DNA from: Actinoplanes sp. KI2
Lineage (GTDB): Bacteria; Actinomycetota; Actinomycetes; Mycobacteriales; Micromonosporaceae
Direction of reading: 5' to 3'
Assembly: GCF_025630775.1 (NCBI RefSeq)
Contig: NZ_JAOSZE010000034.1
Span: 59,695 to 123,694 of the forward strand
DNA length: 64,000 nucleotides
The notes under the pieces were generated by a model that saw only the letters and a program-made list of their open reading frames with translations, was not told the DNA's origin and made no database searches. This document shows, one piece after another, positions 60,187-64,000 of the stretch (position 1 is its first letter; every line of letters starts with the position of its first letter). A program made the translations under genes and the position numbers.

Positions 60187-60905
60187 CGGATGGCTGCCTT
60201 CGCGTGGGTGAGGTCGAGGAAGACGTCTTCGAGGTCGGGGCTCTCGGTGCTCAGGTGATGCACGGGTACGCCGGCTGCCAGGGCGGCATCCCCGACGGCG
60301 GCGGCGGTGGTGCCGTTGACCCGCAGGCCGGTCGGCCCGTCGGCGGTGACGGTGGCGCCGGCTGCGGCGAGGGCGGCGGTGAGCTTGTCGGGCTCGGGGG
60401 TGCTGACCTTGACCTGGTCGCCGCCCACCGAGGCGAGCACCGTCGCGACGGGGCCGTGGCGGACGAGCCGGCCGGCCGCCACGATGACCACGTCCTCGGC
60501 CAGCGCCTGCATCTCGGCGAGCAGGTGGCTCGAGACCAGTACGGTCCGGCCGTCGGCCGCCAGGCCCTGCAGAAAATGCCGCATCCAGCGGATGCCTTCG
60601 GGATCGGGGCCGTTGGCGGGCTCGTCGAGGATGAGCACCTGCGGATCGCCGAGCATCGCGGCGGCGATGCCGAGGCGCTGCTTCATGCCCAGCGAGTACC
60701 CCTTGAACCGGCGGTCCGCCGCCGGGCCGAGGCCGACCAGGTCGAGCACCTCGTCAGCCCGCGCCAGCGGCAGCCCGGTGGTCAGGCAGCAGGCGCGCAG
60801 ATGGTGGCGGCCGGTGCGGCCCTTGTGCGCGGACGACGCCTCGAGCACGGCGCCGACCACCCGGTCCGGCTCCGGCAGATCGAGGTACCGGCGGCCCCCG
60901 ATGGT
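60183..60905 (-). pseudogene. 5'-truncated ABC transporter ATPase
   Basis: The frame is open from 60905, starting TIGGRRYLDLPEPD just after an in-frame stop at 60906-60908. It includes KGYSLGMKQRLGIAAAMLGD (signature), VLILDEPANGPDPEG (Walker B), the H-loop SSHLLAEMQ and the C-terminal domain. The Walker A segment and everything before it is missing, so it cannot bind ATP. An internal GTG would give 225 residues, but the product would be inactive. Probably a former DrrA/CcmA-type drug exporter. Confidence 0.75.
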
Positions 60906-60908
60906 CTA

Positions 60909-61139
60909 GCGGTGCCGGCCAACGACGACCACCTGGCGGAGGAGAAGCGGATCGACCGGGTGTAGCGGCTGCTTCCGCACCAGACGATCCAGGTGTGGGC
61001 GGCTGTGCCGAGGGCTAGCTCATTCATCGCGCAGGTCAGGAAGCCGGCGACCGGGTCGGCCCGTGGGCGGACACCACTTGACGGGTAAAACTACATGAGT
61101 CGAGTCAGCGTCGGTGCCGCGTAACCGCCCCCTTCGCCG
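60909..61139. other. Gap with an unidentified coding-like scrap
   Basis: The plus strand carries AVPANDDHLAEEKRIDRV, a stop, then RLLPHQTIQVWAAVPRA in the same frame, which looks like part of a real protein interrupted by TAG at 60963-60965. I do not recognise it. Confidence 0.3.
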
Positions 61140-61230
61140 CAGACGGTCGATGTTCTGCTGGCGCTGTCCGCCGAGCCGCCCCGGTGGCGTTACGGCTATG
61201 ACCTGGCCACCGACTTGTCCTGGCGATCAG
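61140..61230 (+). pseudogene. N-terminal scrap of a PadR-type regulator
   Basis: TVDVLLALSAEPPRWRYGYDL, then ATDLSWRSG, matches the opening of PadR regulators (TLAVLxALxxDPxEWRYGYDLxxATGLxSGTLYP). About 30 residues remain before the convergent response-regulator gene begins. PadR genes are common partners of ABC exporters like the broken one nearby. Confidence 0.55.
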
Positions 61231-61904
61231 GAGGTCCCGGCGACTCGATAGAGATGGTTGGGGCGGCCGGTGGCGCCGTACTCCAGATGGAGCTCGATCA
61301 TTCCCTGCCGCTCCAGTTTGGCCAGATACCGCTGCACCGTGGGCCGGCTGGCCCCCAGCTGCTCGGCGATCTGCGACGCACCCACCGGCTGCGGCGCCGA
61401 CCGCACCACGTCGAGGACCTTCTGCGCGGTGGGGGAGAGGTACCGCCGGGCCGCGCCCGAGGACGAGGACGCTCGCAGCAGGCCGTACAGGTTGTCGACG
61501 GTGGCCTGGTCGGCGATACCTTCGGTGGTGGCCCGGTTGCGCCATCGGCGGTAGGCCTCCAGCTGGTCGCGCAGCTGGTGGAAGCCGAACGGTTTGACCA
61601 GGTAGTACACCGCGCCGACCTGCATTGCCGAGCGCACCATCTGCAGGTCCCGGGCAGCGCTGATGATGATGCAGTCGGGTGCTGTGGGTGCGGTGTGCAG
61701 CGAGCGCAGCAGGGACAGGCCGTCCTCGTCGGGTAGGTAGATGTCGAGGAGGAGCAGGTCGGGTGGCTCCGCCTTGATGGCGGCGCGGGCCTCGGCCGCG
61801 GAGTGGGCCTGCCCGGTGCAGGTGAACCCCGGCACCCGCTCGACGCTCGCGGCGTGCACGCGGGCCACCCGGTAGTCGTCGTCGACCACGAGCGTACGGA
61901 TCAT
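61227..61904 (-). CDS. CitB/DcuR-family response regulator
   Basis: 225 residues. Receiver domain (LVVDDDYRVARVHAASVERV, LLLLDIYLPDEDG with the phospho-acceptor Asp near 54, YLVKPFGFHQL) and a C-terminal helix-turn-helix (VGASQIAEQLGASRPTVQRYLAKLERQGMI). Such regulators control uptake of citrate or C4-dicarboxylates after phosphorylation by a CitA/DcuS-like kinase. The start overlaps the stop of the remaining kinase fragment by four bases (ATGA). Confidence 0.92.
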   Translation of the reverse strand: MIRTLVVDDDYRVARVHAASVERVPGFTCTGQAHSAAEARAAIKAEPPDLLLLDIYLPDEDGLSLLRSLHTAPTAPDCIIISAARDLQMVRSAMQVGAVYYLVKPFGFHQLRDQLEAYRRWRNRATTEGIADQATVDNLYGLLRASSSSGAARRYLSPTAQKVLDVVRSAPQPVGASQIAEQLGASRPTVQRYLAKLERQGMIELHLEYGATGRPNHLYRVAGTS

Positions 61905-62251
61905 CGGGCGGCCTCCATGGCCTGCGCGGGGAGCCGTACCTCGAAGCAGGTGCCGCCCTCGCTGGTGACCGTGATGGTGCCGCCGGCCCGGTGCACGATC
62001 CGATGCACCAGGGCCAGGCCGAGTCCTCGGCGGCCGCTGCTAGCGGTGGCCTTGGTGGAATAGCCGTCCTGGAAAATGTCCTCGACCTGCGCTGCCTGGA
62101 TACCGGGGCCGTTGTCGGCGACCACGAGACGCAGGCCGTCGGAATCGGCGAGCTTCAGCGTGATCTCCCGGGGCCCGGGTCGGCGGCCGAGCGCCTCGAT
62201 GGCGTTGTCGACCAGGTTGCCGATGACGGTGAGCAGCGCGTGCACGTCCAC
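61901..62251 (-). pseudogene. Catalytic-domain remnant of a CitA/DcuS-type histidine kinase
   Basis: Only the HATPase domain remains: VHALLTVIGNLVDNAIEAL (N box), VVADNGPGI (G1), RRGLGLALVHRIV (G2). The sensor, membrane helices and phosphorylated His are absent because the sequence switches at about 62250 to a DUF6461 gene in the opposite direction. A GTG at 62251 may allow a 116-residue product that binds ATP but cannot be phosphorylated. Confidence 0.75.
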
Positions 62252-63034
62252 GCCTGTCTGACGTTCGTGCGTGGGCTGGGGCCTGACGAGGTGGTCTCGC
62301 GGCTGGGCGGGGCGGACCCGGTGTCAATCGTGTCCGCCGAGGCTGCTGTCGGGGCGTCCGAGGCGGTGCAGGAAAGGGTTGACGAGGGCGGGGCCACCCA
62401 TCCGAGCGGGCTGGATTACGTCGCGGTTACGCAGGCCGGCGACTGGGTGATGATCATTGAACCGAACGGGTTCCTCTGCACCGACGACGCGGTGGTACAG
62501 GGGTTGTCCTCGGCGGGCGAGATGGTCTCGTTCTACTACAACGAGAACACCACACCGAGGTTCTTCTGGGCCGTCGATGGCCGCGAATTGGTCGGCTTCG
62601 ACCCGGGATTCCCATCGGAGCGGTCCGGCAGTGACCGAACGCGGCTCGACCGAGTGCTGGCCGAACTCGGCTTCGTGTTGGAGCCCGACGCCGAAGCTTA
62701 CGATGACGTGTTTCGGGAGCGGACGTTGGCGTTGATGGCACGGGTCACCGGTGTGCATTGGGATGCGGAGTTCCTGGAGCACGCGATGTTTCGCTGTGCC
62801 GGGGTAGGGGGCCTGGCAGCACTGTCGCGGTGGAGCCCTGGTATGCCGAGGTGCGCGAAGAACTGGCGGCATTTGCGGAGGATCCACAGGGGTGGGTCGA
62901 CGACGACTTCGACCGGTGGGGTGAGCGTGGGGTCACTGACCGGCGTGTCAAAGCGCTGGGTTCCGCCGGGACAGGGCTCTTCGACGAGGATCCCGAGGTG
63001 GCCATGGCGATCGCCCACGCCCCTGCCGAGCTGA
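62252..63034 (+). pseudogene. 5'-truncated DUF6461-like gene
   Basis: It starts mid-domain at the junction with ACLTFVRGLGPDEVVSRLGG and carries WVMIIEPNGFLCTDDAVV, VSFYYNENTTPRFFWAVDGR and LMARVTGVHWDAEFLEHAMF, the conserved segments of DUF6461 proteins. No native start remains. The domain ends near 62815; the frame then runs out of register to 63034, while the continuing gene uses another frame from about 62830. DUF6461 function is unknown. Confidence 0.6.
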
Positions 63035-64000
63035 TCGAGCGGATGACCAGGTGGGCATGGGAAAGGCCGTTCCGGTTCGCCGGGATTCTGGACGAGCCGT
63101 GGTTCACACCGATCGGGGACCTCGTGCGCCGCGGCGAGGCGGTGCCGCCGGCAGACGTCCGGTTGGTTGAGGAGCGGATGGACCCGTACCTGCGAACGGT
63201 ATTGCCGGTGTGGATGCGCGACGACCGCAGCCAGCGGAAAAACGTCGCGCGAGCGCTGGTAGTGCAGTGGGATTCGCAGGGACCGGTGGCCGACCTGTGC
63301 TGGATGTTGGCCAGGGCGGGGAATGCTGAGGCCGGGAGTCGTTCCCAGATGCTCGCGGATCTCCAGCGCGACTTCCCCGAGCTGCAGAATGTCGTGGTCC
63401 TACCGCCCCCGCCGCCCGCGGCCGAGCGTGCCGCCGTCGGTCGCAAGCGCGAGGCGCGGGAGCGGCAGGAAGCACAGTGGGAAAGGCAGGACCTGGAGCG
63501 GACGTGGGGCGGCCGGATCCCCACCGACGAGCGGTTGCTGGAACCCGAGGTGCAGATGAGGACCCTCGGGCTGGTGCCCTACGATCGCGACCTCATCGAC
63601 CGAATCGCTGAGGCCGGGCCGGACGTGCAGCGGCGGACGGCCGTGTGGGCGGCACGGTACTGCTGCACTCGCTCGGGCATGATCGCCACCGACTGGGTCG
63701 AGGCTGGGGTGACCGCACTGGAACGCGGTGATCCGCCGCCACCCTGGTTTACCGATTTCGACGCGGCGTTCGCGCACTGGCGCAACGTCCCGCGGGAGAG
63801 CCTCACCTACTCCGCGATCGTCTCGCTGGGCAGTGCCGAACCTCCCAGGATCGAGCCGGCGATCCTCGCGATGCACACGGTGGTGAAGGCACGCCACGCC
63901 GATCCGCTGATCGCAGCCATGGACACCATTCGCAACGCCGTCGTACTCGACGACGATCCAAGCATCGCCCTCACCGCCCTCCGGGCCGCCTTCGATCTTG
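62830..64000 (+). CDS. Uncharacterised protein, partial at the right edge
   Basis: An uninterrupted frame of 390 codons from a possible GTG at 62830 to the end of the window. It reads EPWYAEVREELAAFAEDPQG, AMAIAHAPAELIERMTRWAW, ERPFRFAGILDEPWFTPIGD, ADLCWMLARAGN, a proline run followed by a charged helix (ERAAVGRKREARERQEAQWE), then RTLGLVPYDRDLIDRIAEAG and more. No family is recognised; it is soluble and helix-rich. It may be fused to, or cotranscribed with, the DUF6461 sequence just upstream: a one-base change near 62815 would join them. The frame may start further upstream. Confidence 0.6.
   Translation, partial: MEPWYAEVREELAAFAEDPQGWVDDDFDRWGERGVTDRRVKALGSAGTGLFDEDPEVAMAIAHAPAELIERMTRWAWERPFRFAGILDEPWFTPIGDLVRRGEAVPPADVRLVEERMDPYLRTVLPVWMRDDRSQRKNVARALVVQWDSQGPVADLCWMLARAGNAEAGSRSQMLADLQRDFPELQNVVVLPPPPPAAERAAVGRKREARERQEAQWERQDLERTWGGRIPTDERLLEPEVQMRTLGLVPYDRDLIDRIAEAGPDVQRRTAVWAARYCCTRSGMIATDWVEAGVTALERGDPPPPWFTDFDAAFAHWRNVPRESLTYSAIVSLGSAEPPRIEPAILAMHTVVKARHADPLIAAMDTIRNAVVLDDDPSIALTALRAAFDL

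Noticed and set aside
1..64000. Integrated prophage or conjugative element
   Set aside because: No capsid, terminase, portal, Rep, Tra/FtsK-type or intact integrase genes; mobile DNA is limited to IS fossils.

Overview
The window is high-GC DNA with many GTG/TTG starts, Tat and lipoprotein signals, LacI/LysR/HxlR/MmyB-type regulators and coding periodicity typical of a filamentous actinomycete. The protein families, and the style of the integrase fossils, suggest Micromonosporaceae (Actinoplanes-like). This is inference from family resemblance, not a database hit. No rRNA, canonical tRNA, CRISPR array, prophage or replication origin was found. It looks like accessory chromosome: small metabolic, regulatory and envelope genes separated by unusually many gene fossils.

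Left part (1-16.4 kb): an RNA-ligase-family fragment at the edge, a membrane protein, a GAF-GAF-GGDEF diguanylate cyclase, a Tat-exported beta-propeller amidohydrolase, a small secreted protein beside a wrecked M28 aminopeptidase/ISL3 chimera, then a complete sugar locus. In that locus a LacI repressor diverges from lipoprotein, MalF-like, MalG-like and GH31 alpha-glycosidase genes, with two GTAAGCG-type operators between. A fifth gene of this operon survives only as its signal peptide, cut by an IS-end fossil.

Middle part (16.4-38.5 kb): a DUF4365 nuclease-like / P-loop NTPase / helical-repeat gene, split by one frameshift and resembling STAND-type anti-phage proteins; a run of small genes (HAD, VOC, PH-domain, SUKH, GNAT, P-loop kinase) mixed with relics; an alpha/beta hydrolase carrying two EF-hand loops; a histidine kinase/response regulator pair followed by a MacB/FtsX-type ABC exporter; a PEBP protein; an inositol-monophosphatase-like/F420-reductase-like pair divergent from a LysR gene; and a secreted GH18 chitinase-like protein whose promoter region and part of whose gene recur as a relic near 6.3 kb.

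Right part (38.5-64 kb): redox enzymes each beside a probable regulator (SDR with an internally deleted MmyB-type gene, quinone oxidoreductase with HxlR, aldo/keto reductase with an MmyB-type gene), an Old Yellow Enzyme, an O-methyltransferase, a multi-pass membrane protein, a DUF2267 / coiled-coil / baeRF / aldehyde dehydrogenase cluster, a frameshifted GAF-LuxR regulator, and a secreted M15 peptidase plus PIG-L-type lipoprotein. Last come a decapitated ABC ATPase and a CitB-type response regulator whose kinase partner is cut off exactly where a DUF6461 fragment begins. A long uncharacterised gene runs off the right edge.

The strongest overall theme is decay by mobile DNA. One integrase-type IS left four sizeable fossils and one short scrap, two of them at the cut ends of other genes (a sugar-operon gene and csbD). 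Scraps of IS5-, ISL3-, IS701-, IS6- and IS3-type transposases are also present. Several otherwise good genes are broken by a single-base shift, two of them in homopolymers, so a sequencing or assembly error must be excluded before they are called pseudogenes.
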